Positions 10,802-23,556 of a stretch of DNA of 64,000 bases are shown one piece after another (position 1 is the first letter of the stretch; each line of letters opens with the position of its first letter). Source of the DNA: Schistosoma haematobium (Eukaryota > Platyhelminthes > Trematoda > Strigeidida > Schistosomatidae). The DNA is taken from positions 26,051,536 to 26,115,535 of the forward strand of contig NC_067198.1 in assembly GCF_000699445.3 (NCBI RefSeq), written 5' to 3'. Made by a program: the position numbers and the translations under genes. Under the pieces are notes generated by a model. The model saw nothing but the letters and a program-made list of their open reading frames with translations. It did not search any database and had not been told where the DNA came from.

Positions 10802-12987
10802 GATAATAACACAAATAAAAGTTTAGGGACGTTACTTAAATCAGCAGGTTGGCGCGTGTCTTGTTGGTTTTGGTACCAGAACCCACAATTATAGGTAAAT
10901 AATAATTCCAAAGAGACGATATGGCTCCAGTAGTATATCCGAACGTAGACGGTAATGTGATTGTTACAACAGTCTATAAATATATATGATAGTTAATTAA
11001 TCGTTCCGTCATCATATCCACAAACATGATAGAACGAGAGACGTATGTATAAAAGCGTATTTAATTATGAGCAGTTAACAATGTCATGCTATGTGGGATT
11101 CAAAAACGGAAGGAAGAATGTAAGTATTCAAGGTCTTATACTTAAAAAACAAGTGCAATCGATTAATGATAAATGTACAGACTGTGGAAATTGGCAAAAT
11201 AAATGCAAAAGATATGAAAAACTATTTACAAAATAGATTTATCAAGTCTATCTCCACACCTTGGTGACAAATATTCTTTCGCTGCAGCTTAAATTTGTTT
11301 TTCTTTTGTACTTTTTACATCATTGATTTTATTTTTCAACTATCTTTCAAATTAATAATCTTTCAACTGAATTCTACCCACTATATTCCTATCAATGTTT
11401 ATTCATTACGTAATCAATTGTTTCTAACCCTCCTTTGAACTGTTTTCACAATTAATGCTGTAGAATATTCTTTCACATTAGGTATATATTTACAATATTC
11501 AGTCTAGTAATTTCATTTACACCCATGATATACTTTACGAATATGTCTTCCAAACAAACCCTCTCATGTAAGCAATTTAAACCCATTATGTAATTATGAT
11601 TTTAAATATCACAGGTTGTAAGCGGCTGACGAGAACCTACGAAATAAAATGAATTCATGCTATTCTGCTAGAATCTTTATTCTTGCTCTTTTCAATATTA
11701 CTTGAGTTGGTTTTATGATTTTATTGCAGCGATATACTACGTAAACGTGAGAAAACCTAAAATCCATGTAACCTAATTGACACCCAATCAACAGGAAGAA
11801 ACTGATATATGTATATATCAATATATGTATATATTCTGGAAATATTATTTGCAGAATTTACACCAGTTTACAGGCATGATCAGCTTGATTTAAGTTGTGT
11901 CACTAAATGTAGAGAACAAACATGTGGCATAAGATTGTTTTAAGTTTACTAGTTTAAAAATTGTCTAGATAGTACCTTTATGTTATGTATTGCAGCAATG
12001 CTATTGCATCGGCCGGTAAGTTTTGATTTTTATTAAGTGGACATCCCGTTGATTTATGAACAGCGCATTTAGGGTCGGTTCCTGTGCCATAACGAACCAA
12101 TCGTAATCTTCTGCAACGATAGAATTTGAAATGGAAACATAGAGCACGAAACAACAAAGCAATAATTACTAAAATGTGTCAGTCATGTCTACTATAATGC
12201 ATGTGTCATATGACTCAATGATATACTGTTCATGTCAGATATTGTTCAAATTATTCACGATTACCAGGACGGTGTTAACGTAAAGCGACAGCATGTAGGT
12301 GGCTTTACTTGATGAATTCAGTAACAAGAATGGTTAAGTGTTTAAAGTTCCTGTAATCTGACTTGTGGATTAAGATACACTTACAGGTGCTAGAACATTT
12401 AGTGCATTTTCAAAGGAGCAGTATGCATCCATGCAGCGAACAAAGGGTGAGAGTGATTTTATCTTACAGATAGATTGTGGTGGATCATTCAAGATTCTAG
12501 AAAATTTACAGGTAAAGCAATCCATATAGAGAGGTGGTTTACAATTGGTTTATTCCACTAGTGACAAGGAGTTAATGATGTCGTAAAAAGAAATTTCTGC
12601 ACATTAAATTACTTAACTGGATGTAAAGGATAGTTTATTAAGCATCTTAAAGAGAAAGACAAAATCTAGTTTGAGATTTCTCTTCAATAAGGGTCGAGCA
12701 CAAGTTTATTACATCTGGAATTATAATTCATAGTGCAATCAATTCCAACAATCCGAAGTGTAAATCATCTCTATAGTGATTCTAACCTTAATTTATACAT
12801 TATGCACACACTACTAAAAGTAAGCATGCAGCATTCTAGGTGTGGTTGAGCACAAACTGTACATCAATATACGTGACTCTTTGCAATAAAGTTTTCAAGT
12901 TACGCAATCCATAAGTTATTAAGGTATGCGGCTAAATTGCCAGTCTTAAGTATGTAATCGCATGAGCTCTTAAATGGTTGAAAGTGA
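10802..12987. other. no gene seen
   Basis: AT-rich. The first 200 bases may be the 3' tail of the Penelope-like element. A TATATG-type simple repeat lies near 11,805-11,833. No convincing exon. Confidence 0.4.
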
Positions 12988-13210
12988 ATTATCATCATCA
13001 TTTAGCCATGTTGTTAAACCAGATGATTGTAATAATTACTTAAGATCTTAGTGTAAATTTCTAAGATACTTATTATTTATGCTTTACAATTATTAAATTT
13101 ACTGAAATATTTATCAATCATTTTTATTCTAATGTTGGGTTTTTGAAAATCATCTGAAAAAGAAAGAGAAATAAGGTCTCTAAAATGCTGTTATTTTATC
13201 TCCTTGTTAG

Positions 13211-13381
13211 GGAGAACACGACTTGAACCATTAGCAGTGATTGTACTCTCTGTATTTATGGGTAGTATATCTATACAACTTGTAGCTGAATCTGTACAAG
13301 CCATTGTTCGTATGTCACAAAATAATCAAGAGGCACCAAACGTTAATGATTTAGCATTGGGAATAATGGCATCCGTAATTG
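13211..13381 (+). pseudogene. CDF metal transporter exon (TM3-TM4), unit 1
   Basis: A 171-nt exon between ttgttag| and |gtaagaatt, phase 1 at both ends. It encodes RTRLEPLAVIVLSVFMG and a second hydrophobic stretch, the TM3-TM4 part of a cation diffusion facilitator that exchanges metal ions for protons across membranes. The encoded peptide is identical to the exon at 36,453-36,623. In this unit the upstream exons for the N-terminus and TM1-TM2 are absent; the preceding 4.5 kb is unrelated sequence with a Penelope-like element. This copy is therefore probably a partial duplicate, unless it is spliced to the neighbouring unit. Confidence 0.85.
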
Positions 13382-14931
13382 GTAAGAATTATATTTAATG
13401 TTCATAAATTGTGTTTTCAAACTTCATTTGAAAAGCTGTGACCTAGACCCACAAAATACCTGTTGATTAGTAGCCAATATTTCATTCACTTTACCTATTG
13501 TCAATTTAATTGTCTTATATAGCACAAAAGATATAATCAGAGAGTTGAACGTACCGACTAAGTCTCTATTGTCATATTTACCTGTTAATTTGTAATGACA
13601 GAAGCATCCATGTTGCAAGAGTATAGAGGGTCTTCACTGAGAGCTTCTGTTGACACACAACAAGTAATTTGATGGCAAATAATCCCAGAATTCCCAGTAG
13701 TAACACAGAGAGATATCGCAATAAAATGTAACGTGTAGTAAATTTCAGTACAACATTTGAAGTAATAAATACTCGGTACAACGACAGATTTCTACATAAA
13801 CAAAAGCAGTACTTCTTTTTACTCAATCATGTATTGTTAGTATTATCACTATTATACAGATTAATTAACTATTTTTTGAAGTCACTATATCATATCATGT
13901 TTTCTTCCCCACTAATAATAATTCTCATTTGTTACTTGTGGTCATATACACTATTCCTCTATCGATTGAGCTTATACGAATTTACAAAATATTGTAGTTA
14001 GTTTTCTGTGTTAAACTATACTATTTTATGAACATTGTGCACAAAATCACATTCATAAAACACTTTGTCTATAAAAGTTAGTGGCTATGCGAAATATTTT
14101 AAATACATGAAATGCAATGAATTTCCACTGTGTCATTGAAGAATAAATATAGCCAATGTATCAAAGTAACTCTGTTTTGTGGCGATATTACTGACTGAAG
14201 CTGTGTAATCATATTTGTAGTTCATCAGTAAATTATATTAGTATACTTCCTACACAAAGAGAGCTCTTTATAATTTCATTTTCGAGCATTACTCTGGTTG
14301 GTTATGAAAGGGATTATTCCGAATTACTAATGAGCTATTATCAAATGTAATTATTCTGTTTTTCATATTCATCAAATGTATAGTCATCTCTCTCCAATAA
14401 AATATTATTATGTTAACATTTTTCATTAGCCGTTACATCGTTGCACAACTTCACTTTTGTATTTAATGTTTATCAACAATTTATCACTCAATACTACCGA
14501 ATGTTTACAATTTTTTTATATTCTTCAAGTTAACAATTATCTTTTATCAGTAATCTATTTTTACTTTGATCTGTTACATACTCTTTTTATACTTCAGAAA
14601 ACTATATATATTTATATATAGCTTACAAAACATTCAAATAATCAGGAATCAAAAGTAATTATGGATGGTCAACGTGTGCGTATGAACAGATATTAAGGGA
14701 AGAAAATAGGACCGTACGATGGTTATACATAAGTTCATGACCTTTTGAAACGGGTGTATATATCGCTCAAATTCTTAAATGATTGCAATAGACTAGCTGG
14801 ATTTCTCCTACATTTTATTGTAGACAACTAGTAATCACTGACGAATCAGTTAATCACCTACTGATGTTTTAACTACATACTGCTTACCTCAAGATTGATA
14901 CTATCCTCCAGTTTATAAAATGTTCAATAAT

Positions 14932-15362
14932 TTTGAGATGATGGAGAAGATTTGTAGCAAAGGTGGATGGTATTGGTGAAATTTTGTTCTCTGAGCTGGA
15001 TGGTTTGGTCGTGGAGCTTTCATCTTTCTTCTGAACGACATCATCAGCACAAACTTCAGATTGCTGCGAAGAATTCCAGCTTTATCAACCAATCAGGAAA
15101 ATCATGCATAAACATAAGAACAAAATCAAAACAATGGGAGACACAACCAAAACAAAGAAGTGAACAATGGCAAATTTAATGTCAATAAGAACCAATCAAC
15201 GTCGAGGTGCACAGAACATGCTGTGAAACACATATGGGGAAATTCGAACACTTCACTTCTATCTGAAGTTTGTGCTGATGATGTCGTTCAGAAGAAAGAT
15301 GAAAGCTTCACGACCAAACCATCCAACCCAGAGAACAAAACTCCACCAAAAAGTACAATAAT
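14932..15362. mobile_element. foldback/MITE-like element with about 87-bp inverted arms
   Basis: A 431-bp insertion in the CDF intron. Arms at 14,974-15,060 and 15,262-15,348 are inverted copies of each other with few mismatches. CAATAAT flanks it (14,925-14,931 and 15,356-15,362), while the sister intron at about 38,165 has the single site CAGTAAT and no insert. There is no coding capacity for a transposase, so it would need another element's enzyme. Confidence 0.88.
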
Positions 15363-15514
15363 CCCCGACTCCATGCCTATATTACTTGAAATTTAGAGTT
15401 GTATTTCTCTGGGAAAATAATTGATAAAGTTAGTCTATCTCTTTGCTATATTACTCAATTAACCGATTGAATGATAAATTTTCTAGCCCTTTTCACATTT
15501 ATTATCATTTATAG

Positions 15515-15652
15515 TGACTAAACTAATCTTATGGATCATTTGTTTTAAATTTGGTGGTGGAATGGCTATCGATGCGCTTAAAACCGATCAACGTAACGAT
15601 ATACTTACGAATGCTGCATCAATTTTATTTAGTGGTTTTGCTGGACGTTTAC
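15515..15652 (+). pseudogene. CDF metal transporter exon (TM5), unit 1
   Basis: A 138-nt exon between atttatag| and |gtaagaga, phase 1 at both ends, so it joins in frame to 13,211-13,381. It encodes TM5 with DQRNDILTN, where the metal-site motif is DxxxD as in manganese-type CDFs rather than HxxxD of zinc-type members. It differs from the unit 2 copy (38,324-38,461) by at least one codon (Cys here, Phe there). No TM6 or C-terminal domain exon was found downstream in this unit. Confidence 0.85.
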
Positions 15653-15769
15653 GTAAGAGATTCTACTATTTCACTATTTTCTAATAACATTTCAAACTCA
15701 TCATTATTTCTATAAATAAAATTGATATCTACACTCCAGAAGATTGGATAAACATGTGTTACGTTGGAT

Positions 15770-15890
15770 GTCATCTCAGTGGTCTAGGAGGCCGAATTTC
15801 CAGATAGGGAGTAGTGGGTGCGCATTGATGAGGAATCGCATACTAGGGCGAAACGGCTGTCCAGACCTTCGACGGTTTATATGATGGTTA
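15770..15890 (+). repeat. Smα-like SINE, degenerate hammerhead core
   Basis: CAGTGGTCTAGGAGGCCG resembles a tRNA-type A box. It is followed by TTGATGAG...GGGCGAAACGG at 15,825-15,857, close to the hammerhead core (CTGANGA, stem II, GAAAC). The B box part is missing. The same element sits at 38,571-38,693 because it was duplicated with the block. Confidence 0.6.
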
Positions 15891-16258
15891 GATGAATTTG
15901 TGGGAATATGGTTTTATCTGCTGTGTTGTTGATTGCTCTGCTTAAATTTTCTGCATCTAGTAACTGTTGTAAGAGAGCAACTAGTCATTGGTTCAGAATC
16001 GTTTATATAAGTCACTATACCATAGAAACAAGCTAGTTCTCGAGGTCACAAATATAAGCTAATATTTATGCTTTAACACAATACCACAGTCCTTCAGCAA
16101 ATAGTTTATTGCTTCCAGATGATGCCTCACAGCATTATTAACATTGTAAGAAATACTCTCCGAAAACAATTTATAAACAACATCTCAAATAATTTAACAT
16201 TAAATATCCATCCACCACATGTAACATGATTTTCTGAATCAACCTGATCATGTCTGTA

Positions 16259-17229
16259 TATGGTTATGGATACCAAGCCTGTAGCTTGTTTCATGAGCTA
16301 TAACTTTTTATTGGTATTGTTGTGCAAAGTCTTTTTACTCGTATGCCTTCTCTGTCATTCCTAACTACGTCTTGTTGTTTTGCCTAGACATGTCCTAAGA
16401 ATTTTGTGTTCAAATATAAGTTGTATATATCTAATCCACGTTTTTACTCATGAGTCTTAATTATTTTTCCAGAGTAAGGTAGACATCATCCAAATTTCCG
16501 AAATGAAGCAAATTGGGTAGTATGGCTATTCTAATCAATTGATTCAGCATAATACCGTGCTTCAACCCATTGATCTTGCAGGCATTGTAGGTAGTTATTT
16601 TGAGGTTTATTGATCATTATCTATTTTATGTAGATTTTGGAGAAACAAACTATAATAATAATTATTATTATTATTAATTAATGGCTTTATTCAATATTAT
16701 ATTTTGGTACAATATAGAATTCTCAGCACAGCGTATTTCAACAAGTTTCTTATACAAAAAAGAAACAGAAAAAAAAAGCCAAAAGAAGGTATAAAGGAAA
16801 ACTGTACAACTTTTCAAATTAGAGACAGGTTAGGAATGCAGGTTATTATTGACTAGGTTAACTCTAACAATCTGTTCGTCACAGAGTATATTTGCCAGGC
16901 AAGGTATTATAGAACTTTTATACTTTTGCTTGTGAACTTGGATCACATAAATTGTTTCGCTCAAATGTGTATGAGAAATCTATCAACTTAAAGATTGCTC
17001 CTATCACTAAATAACATTAGCTGAAAAACTAATAAAAACTATGAAAATGTAAACAGTCACTATGACCTAGTTTTGAGATTTTATCATTTATAAACTTCTC
17101 ACTCGACATTCGCGAATCCATCACAAAAGTCAAAATCAAGTGCATTGGCGATCTGTTGTAGTTTCAATTCAATTCAGTTAATTGATTTCTTCTGTGTTAT
17201 AAACATGAAATAATTTTGTTTGAGATCCT
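16259..17229. other. no gene; ATT/AAT microsatellite and short repeat
   Basis: Contains an AAT/ATT simple repeat at about 16,652-16,678. About 90 bases from 16,270 (ACCAAGC-TGTAGCTTGTT...) also occur in altered form at about 39,597-39,690. No exon seen. Confidence 0.45.
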
Positions 17230-17345
17230 AAATGGACCAATGTTAGACAACCATTGCACTGCCGAGGAGTCTCGTACTAGGACGAAACGGCCATCCAGTA
17301 CTTCTAGGTTTTCAATAGTGGTCTAACATTGATCCATTCATGATT
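17230..17345 (+). repeat. Smα-like SINE fragment, hammerhead-like core
   Basis: GCCGAGGAGTCTCGTACTAG followed by GACGAAACGG (17,261-17,290) matches CTGAGGA-GTC...GAC-GAAAC except for one core base (T to C). The flanks, ATGGACCAATGTTAGAC and GTCTAACATTGATCCAT, are inverted copies, so the whole unit can form a long stem. Confidence 0.6.
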
Positions 17346-20300
17346 TCAATCAAAACTCAACAATCTCCGAAACCGTATACTGATAAAATAATCTTGGTGG
17401 TTTATTTTAACAAAATATATATCGTTTCAGGTTACTAGTTATTCGATGTCACGATACATTAAGTACTCATTTCATGTACTCTTCTATAATCGAATTTGAC
17501 CTTTGATTCCTCGTTTGATTAAATGACAGAATGCAATGTCTGCATTAAGGATTTAAACACGTCTTCATAGCTGACCTTATATAACTGAAATTAGAATGAA
17601 TTGGTTTTATTTTTCGGAAGCTATACAGAGTTCTTAAGAGATAATGATGCTTATTTTGCGTGCACATGACTTAATACTTTTATAAGAACAACATGAAAAT
17701 CAGTTCTCAGTACATGAACTGAAGAAACCGGCTGTCTGAATAATAAGTTCACAAATAAATGACTCATTTTATATACATTTAACTACCCAAATCACTCATC
17801 TCTGGTAACTATTTGTCAGTTTATTCAAGTAAATTCTTTATAATATCTAGCAACGATTGTCTGTTGGGACCAATTGATGATTACTGCGAGTTTCATGTGA
17901 ATTTTATGTTCAGTGATTTCGTTAATTATTAAGGAATAGTAATTCTGGGTTTCTATTTACTCAGTTCTAATCACTGTAAAATAAATGGACAACATTCATT
18001 ACAGCTCCTTTACTACGACAAAGTGAGTTTTAATATTGATGCTGGGGCTTGTTTTGCCAAGCTTATATATATATATATATCATCAATCGATATCACTATT
18101 TTCATCGTCATATCTTCACTGCATTGTCATGTTCTAATTTTCACTTGCTCATTTACGCACGACATCCAGTTTTACCGTTATGATATTTGCCATAGATCTG
18201 TTTATATTTGCGGTGCTACCAACAACAATAATAATAAATTATTATTGTTGTTACTTTCTGTATTACCAATTCATCTATTTTTATAAATTACTTTTTCATT
18301 CAAATAGTTTCTTTTGACATGCTATCGACTTTATTTGTGAAGTATTATCATCACTATGGTCGTCCTTATTCACGTATTATTTCTAATGGTATATTATAAT
18401 GCTGAATGTATTCATTAACAAAATGTCCATAAATTTTATACCTTATATGAAATGGAATATTATGAAATTGAAATGATCTGGATATATGTGCGCTGTTTTA
18501 TTAATTCTATACGAGTGGAAATATTTAAGATTTGTTCCCTAAAAACTATCATCAATAAAAAATCTCAGGTGTGACCTCTGATTTCCTATTGATTAGTAAG
18601 AACACTGTAAGTAGGATTTAGGTGAGTTGATTAGACACAGAAAAACAATGTTACTGAACATGTTGAGTTACATTGGTTTAATGGAAACAATCATTATTAT
18701 AACCAATTGTACCAGTGATTGTTTTACTGTACATGTTTGTTTACCTGTACTAAAGACATCGTTCCTTCCTTTGATCGTGACCTTGCACGAATTCGGTTAC
18801 GCTCAGTAACCACACGTGTACTCCGTTGGCACGATCTCGGTATTCTTTCGGTACCACGAGATCGCCAACGAATACATCTCGACTACAGCCATCAACTGCC
18901 TTCTGATATTTGGCTTACGGGGGATCTTATCCGTTAACTGGCACGTAGTCTTCCTGTAGTGATGATCATAGTCAACCGCGACTAGACGCCACGCTACACA
19001 TGTGTAATACTGAATCACTTACACCTCATTATCAAAATGAAAATCTGTCTTCAGATATTGACAATTACATTTTTATAAGTACACAGTGCAAATTTAGGAA
19101 TTTTTTTAAAATTAGTCAAATAGATTATCTTGAAACAATTCTATCACAGTGTCAGTATTGTATAACTTGTTCACTCGAACTTCATCATTATGGATAACCA
19201 GAAATAAAACCACTGTTGACCATGAAGAAATATTTTCACTTAATTCAAACTATTACTGCTTTGAATTTGTCCATGTTTTCAATTATACTCGTTTATATAG
19301 TAGATTTGTGAATGTTTTCACTTTCATTGAAATCATCCATTTTTTTATGAATCTTATCAAGTTATCTGTTTCTTTGATACTTTATATGATTAATATATAT
19401 TCTGTGTTGAAATATACTTAATATATTCCTGATAAAGATGTATAAACTGCCTGTAACAGTCATCATGAATTTGTTAAAAACAAAAGTATTTACCTTTAAT
19501 GACGATTTCTCACCTTTTCTGTCATTTATATAATACATATGTCTAATAAAGCTTATGAGTTTATGTTACAGTAGAAATTTGTATGAATTGAGGGATTCTT
19601 GTTTTACTGATATTTGAATTACAACTAAGCTTCTATTAATATTGAAATCTGAATTCTTTTGTCAATAATATAATAATTAATATGATCTTATGTAACTGAA
19701 ACCGAATATTTGTTACGTAATATAAAGCAATGTTATAAGATGCTTGGATAAAAAGAATGTGTAAATTCAATTCACTAGACTACTACATGAGAGTAGCATT
19801 GATTCATTTTAGGTAATCAGTTTATATAGAAAGTGAACAAATAATAATAGCTAATCAGATAGGGAACCATAAAATCCATATAATTTAGATCATAATTTAC
19901 TATTGTTCGTTTTTATAAAAGAAATTTCTCATTTATTTACATCATTGTAAGTTAAATGTGTTGATTTGATTAAATGAAAATAGTTAAAACAAAAGCAACA
20001 TTTAAAATAGTCCGACCTACTATTTCTAATAATTTTTAGTTGTAAGTAGGTTAATAAAAGCAAACTGGTTGTGCTAGTTTGAATGTTAACATGTGATACA
20101 ACCAAGTCACCATGAAAAGCTCTACGAAATGTATGATACGCTTTTTCCTGATTTTCTCTTCTATTCACGTTTCTTTTTACTTTGTTACATTTATTTCAAT
20201 ACTGAACAACATGGTTGCCAATGACTACAAGTTATTTCAACAGTGAAGATTTATGAAACAGAATATTCTGTAGACAGACACAAGCTATTTATTAATCATA

Positions 20301-20579
20301 TAATTTACTTAATGAACCAACGGATCACTAAATAAATTCATTGTTTCCTTGTTCTACTTGTTTAACACTTAATTATTTTATACAGTGAACATGATTTATA
20401 TTCCTTGTTTTCAATAAAGAACAGTTTAAAGGGGTTTTCACATTTTTCGGTTAGAGCTATACTTACTGGTTCTTATATTTTGTATTCTTGATCTAAACTT
20501 GGTGCTGGTAAGTTGACGATTCTTGCGAAATATTATTTTCCATTCATATATAAAACTTTTAATAGAGTTTGTTCGTGAT
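17346..20579. other. no gene; TA microsatellite and a GC-rich hairpin
   Basis: AT-rich. A (TA)n run lies at 18,064-18,080. A GC-richer island lies at 18,780-18,990 (separate entry). The short frames have no protein features. Confidence 0.45.
18780..18990. other. GC-rich island with strong hairpin
   Basis: About 200 bases clearly richer in GC than the surroundings. At 18,824-18,870, CGTTGGCACGATCTCG and CACGAGATCGCCAACG are inverted copies around a 15-base loop; a second small stem, GGTTAC...GTAACC, is at 18,795-18,811. It has no known RNA consensus that I can name, and no tRNA boxes. Confidence 0.4.
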
Positions 20580-20855
20580 TAGCAATAAGACCGAAGAGGC
20601 CTGGCTCGTCCTATTTTGAATTCATTAGTTGGATGCATATGCACACCAATCTTGATGTTCATGCCAAGAATCAAACCCATTGCCATATGACTAAAATGCT
20701 CGACACCTTGTCCACTTAGTTACTGATTCCATTTACTCATTGACTTGTGAAACTGTGCGTCCAAAGAGAAGGGCATTGGTTTCGAGTCTGTGTGTCAACA
20801 CGTACACTGGGATACAGCTACATTCAATTAATGAATCTGAAACAGGACAAAACGC
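20580..20855. repeat. two Smα-like SINE relics in opposite orientation
   Basis: About 20,585-20,730 reads on the minus strand as a tRNA-like head (TAACTAAGTGGACAAGGTG as A box, GGGTTTGATTCTTGG as B box), then ATAGGACGAGCC. About 20,757-20,855 reads on the plus strand as a B-box-like TTGGTTTCGAGTCTG, then TTAATGAATCTGAAACAGGACAAAAC, a decayed hammerhead core (20,828-20,853). Confidence 0.55.
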
Positions 20856-21658
20856 AAGAATAACAAAGATTGTGGGACGAAGTGAATTCATTTCATCTTC
20901 AACACACGCATCGATTTAGATAAATAAACAAAATATTTCGGTAAATGTAATTTTGTATGTAATATGTATAAAGTAATTTAGTTCACTAGTGAGAAAATAT
21001 TCGTAAACACTTTCTATATTCCTACAAGTTCAAAATATTGAACAGATGATAATGAACGGCTTGATTGAAAGGAGACCAAGATGTAATTGAGTATAGCAGA
21101 TATGTGCAAAACTGTTGTGATGATACTGTACAGCCTTTTTCACCCCTATTTAATCACAATAATACTTTCATTGTTCACTTTGGTGAAATTTTCATTTCTA
21201 ATTTATGGTTATTATAACTAGGCTTATGATTCTAACACTATTCAATAGGTTGTTTGACCCCTTATGAAGACATAAATATTGAAACACTTTCGTTTTTTTC
21301 ATACTCTCTTCAATTATGATTGTTATTGTTAGTATTATTATCACCATTAGTGGGATCACTTCATTATGATTATTTTGGTAATTCCTAAAGCTTTCATTGT
21401 TTTGTCTTGTACCATCATAACGGTTTTGTATATATCTGTTATACTCAATTACATCTTGGTCTCCCTTTCAATCAATCCGTTCATTATCATTTGTTCAGTA
21501 TTTTGAACTTGTAGGAATATAGAAAGTATTTACGATTATTTTCTCACTTGTGAACTAAATTACTTTATATATATTACACACAAAATTACATTTACCGAAA
21601 TATTCCAAATCGATGCGTATGAATTCACTTCACTCCACAATGTTTGTTATTGTTGCTT
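20853..21658. repeat. long inverted repeat (about 250-270 bp arms)
   Basis: Left arm 20,853-21,126 and right arm 21,411-21,658 are inverted copies at high identity, separated by about 285 bp of unrelated AT-rich sequence. The left arm has two small extra segments near 20,891 and 20,917. There is no coding sequence in the arms. It could be a foldback element or a local inverted duplication. Confidence 0.88.
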
Positions 21659-22479
21659 GACAAGGGTTTATCGTGGGTACTAATTACGGAAGGAAATTAT
21701 TTATCAATATGAACGCCTTACATGTTTTCCTTAAATCACACTAATGGTAAATCTATGCTAATGTCATTACTAATTCAACCACTCTATCATTATCATGTAT
21801 TTTTATTGGCATTAACAGATCTTCACCATTATTGGTTTGTGAAACCATGAATGTCTATTATATTCTAGCTCAAATACCTAAATGGTGTATGTTATTAGTT
21901 TGATTATTTAGTTCCAGAATAACAATTTAATAATATGATTAAGGCTTTATTATTTGATATAATTTTCTCATCTGAACTGGAAATTGTACAGATTATGTTT
22001 GGGAAATACACTGACGCATTTTATAAGATTTGAAGTTCTTTAAATCTTATTTGTAGAAGAATACATATTCAACTTCTTAGTGTATAAAACTACAGTTCAT
22101 CCTAGCTATTTCGATAGATAATAATGTTTAAAAATCTCCATCAAATTATATCACTAATGTATGAACGAAGAATATTCTCTTCAGTTATTATTCAGTTTGT
22201 AGGTGTCAATGCCAAAATGAGACTTGATATTTTTAAATCAAAAGATCATTGAGTAGAAAGTTAGTAAAACAAGCATACATTTTTCTGATATCCCAATGAG
22301 TAGAAAATTGTATTTCTAGTGTATTATTTGAACTTGTGTTAATTTATTCTGGGTTATTTATTTAAGATTTGGAATATTCAGATGACCTGACCCCTCTATC
22401 CCATACAAATCATTAAATTCAGGTCACGGCAACTAGTGTGACAGTAGCCTCTGAAACATTAGGCCCCAACATACATTAG
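21659..22479. other. no gene seen
   Basis: AT-rich. TGATATCCCAATGAGTAGAAAA near 22,286 resembles the arm tip of the hairpin element at 62.5 kb and may be a small relic. Confidence 0.4.
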
Positions 22480-22727
22480 GGAAATAGTAAGATCCTCAAA
22501 TACAACACGGAGGACACCAACTCAATCACACTTGATGGAGAATCTGTGGAAGAGGTGGAACGTTTCTCGTATTTGGGTGGCATCATCGATGAATATGGAG
22601 GATCTGATGTAGATGTGAAGGTGAGGATCGTCAAGGCAATGAAAACATTTCTACAAATCGAGGACATCTGCAACTCGAAACAACTGTCAGCCAATATCGA
22701 AGTCACAATCTTCAGTCTTCAGTGAAT
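22480..22727 (+). pseudogene. RTE-clade retrotransposon RT fragment
   Basis: About 80 codons in one frame (ITLDGESVEEVERFSYLGG, then IIDEYGGSDVDVKVRI) match the same protein region as 50,860-51,060 in the RTE element of this window, with a few dozen substitutions. It lies between non-RTE sequences, so it is a fragment. Its distal part (from about 22,624) is the start of duplicated block D. Confidence 0.85.
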
Positions 22728-23556
22728 CAAGGCAGTTAATCAGTCAATTATTGCGCTGAAGTAGATTACAAAATCACAAATGATAAGTGTGATGTATAAA
22801 TTAATGGTAGGGTAATAGGCCACATGAAAGCATACGTTATTCCATTTTACCACACGTGACTGAATGTTGTCTTAGATATTGAGGAAGAATTATGTAAGAT
22901 GAATGACCAAAGCGATAGTAATCTCCCTCACTGCAACAGCAGTAACTTCAGGATACTTGTATTGAGGAGTAGTGATACTCCGTTCATATCAAACTCTCTG
23001 AGAGCTTCCAGAACCTACAGAAGTCCAGTTAATGCAGGTTTACTTGAAACTGTCTTCAAAGTTTATTCAACATTCCATCTCTAAAAATATTCTTCATCAT
23101 GTCCGCATGTCTAAGAGGTGTATAGCCGACTCAATGCATATTCAAAGAAGAGTGAACTAAATGGTTTTCACCAAGAAATAGATCTTACTTGTCTCACATA
23201 TATAAGCTCCAAATTAATAACCTTTGAAATACCGAAGAATAATGAGGCGTATCGTATGGGTCATAATGCTGTTCACCTTATAATGTGGTTGATAGCTTTC
23301 ACTACTACGTCACACACAAGTGGTCATCGTTTTAAGGTATAAGACGAACAAATGTATGGATGCTTATGATTAGTATTCTACCTGATACTTAATTTATTTG
23401 AAATTGTTTAGTCGAACTGTGGTATTGATACGCACACCGTCACAATTATCCATCTTGTAAGCACATAGTTGTGTCTATTGAGTATTGTTTATGCCTAATC
23501 CGTTGTACCACAACTGATATTGTCACTAGTTTCACCACTCTAAGACTTGTTTCAAT
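22624..23556. repeat. duplicated block D, copy 1
   Basis: Collinear with 39,688-40,658. Copy 1 lacks a segment of about 41 bases present near 40,078-40,118, between AGAACCT and ACAGAAG. The RTE part at the start has diverged visibly more than the following 800 bases. Confidence 0.9.

Larger units (their letters stand above)
12988..16258. repeat. duplicated block B, copy 1 (CDF exons)
   Basis: Collinear with about 36,229-39,067 at very high identity, interrupted only by the 431-bp insertion at 14,932-15,362. It carries two CDF exons, their introns and an Smα-like SINE. The match ends abruptly at AACCTGATCATGTCTGTA in both copies. Confidence 0.93.

Noticed and set aside
15160..15396. Open frames across the MITE-like insert
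   Set aside because: They lie in the inverted arms and cross the insertion border, so they cannot be an old gene.
18023..18286. Hydrophobic frame that might be a CDF TM6 exon
   Set aside because: It runs through a TA microsatellite and lacks the Asp-x-x-Gly-Ala motif context and splice borders of TM6.
20580..20740. tRNA gene
   Set aside because: A and B box-like strings exist, but no cloverleaf can be drawn; the context is a SINE.
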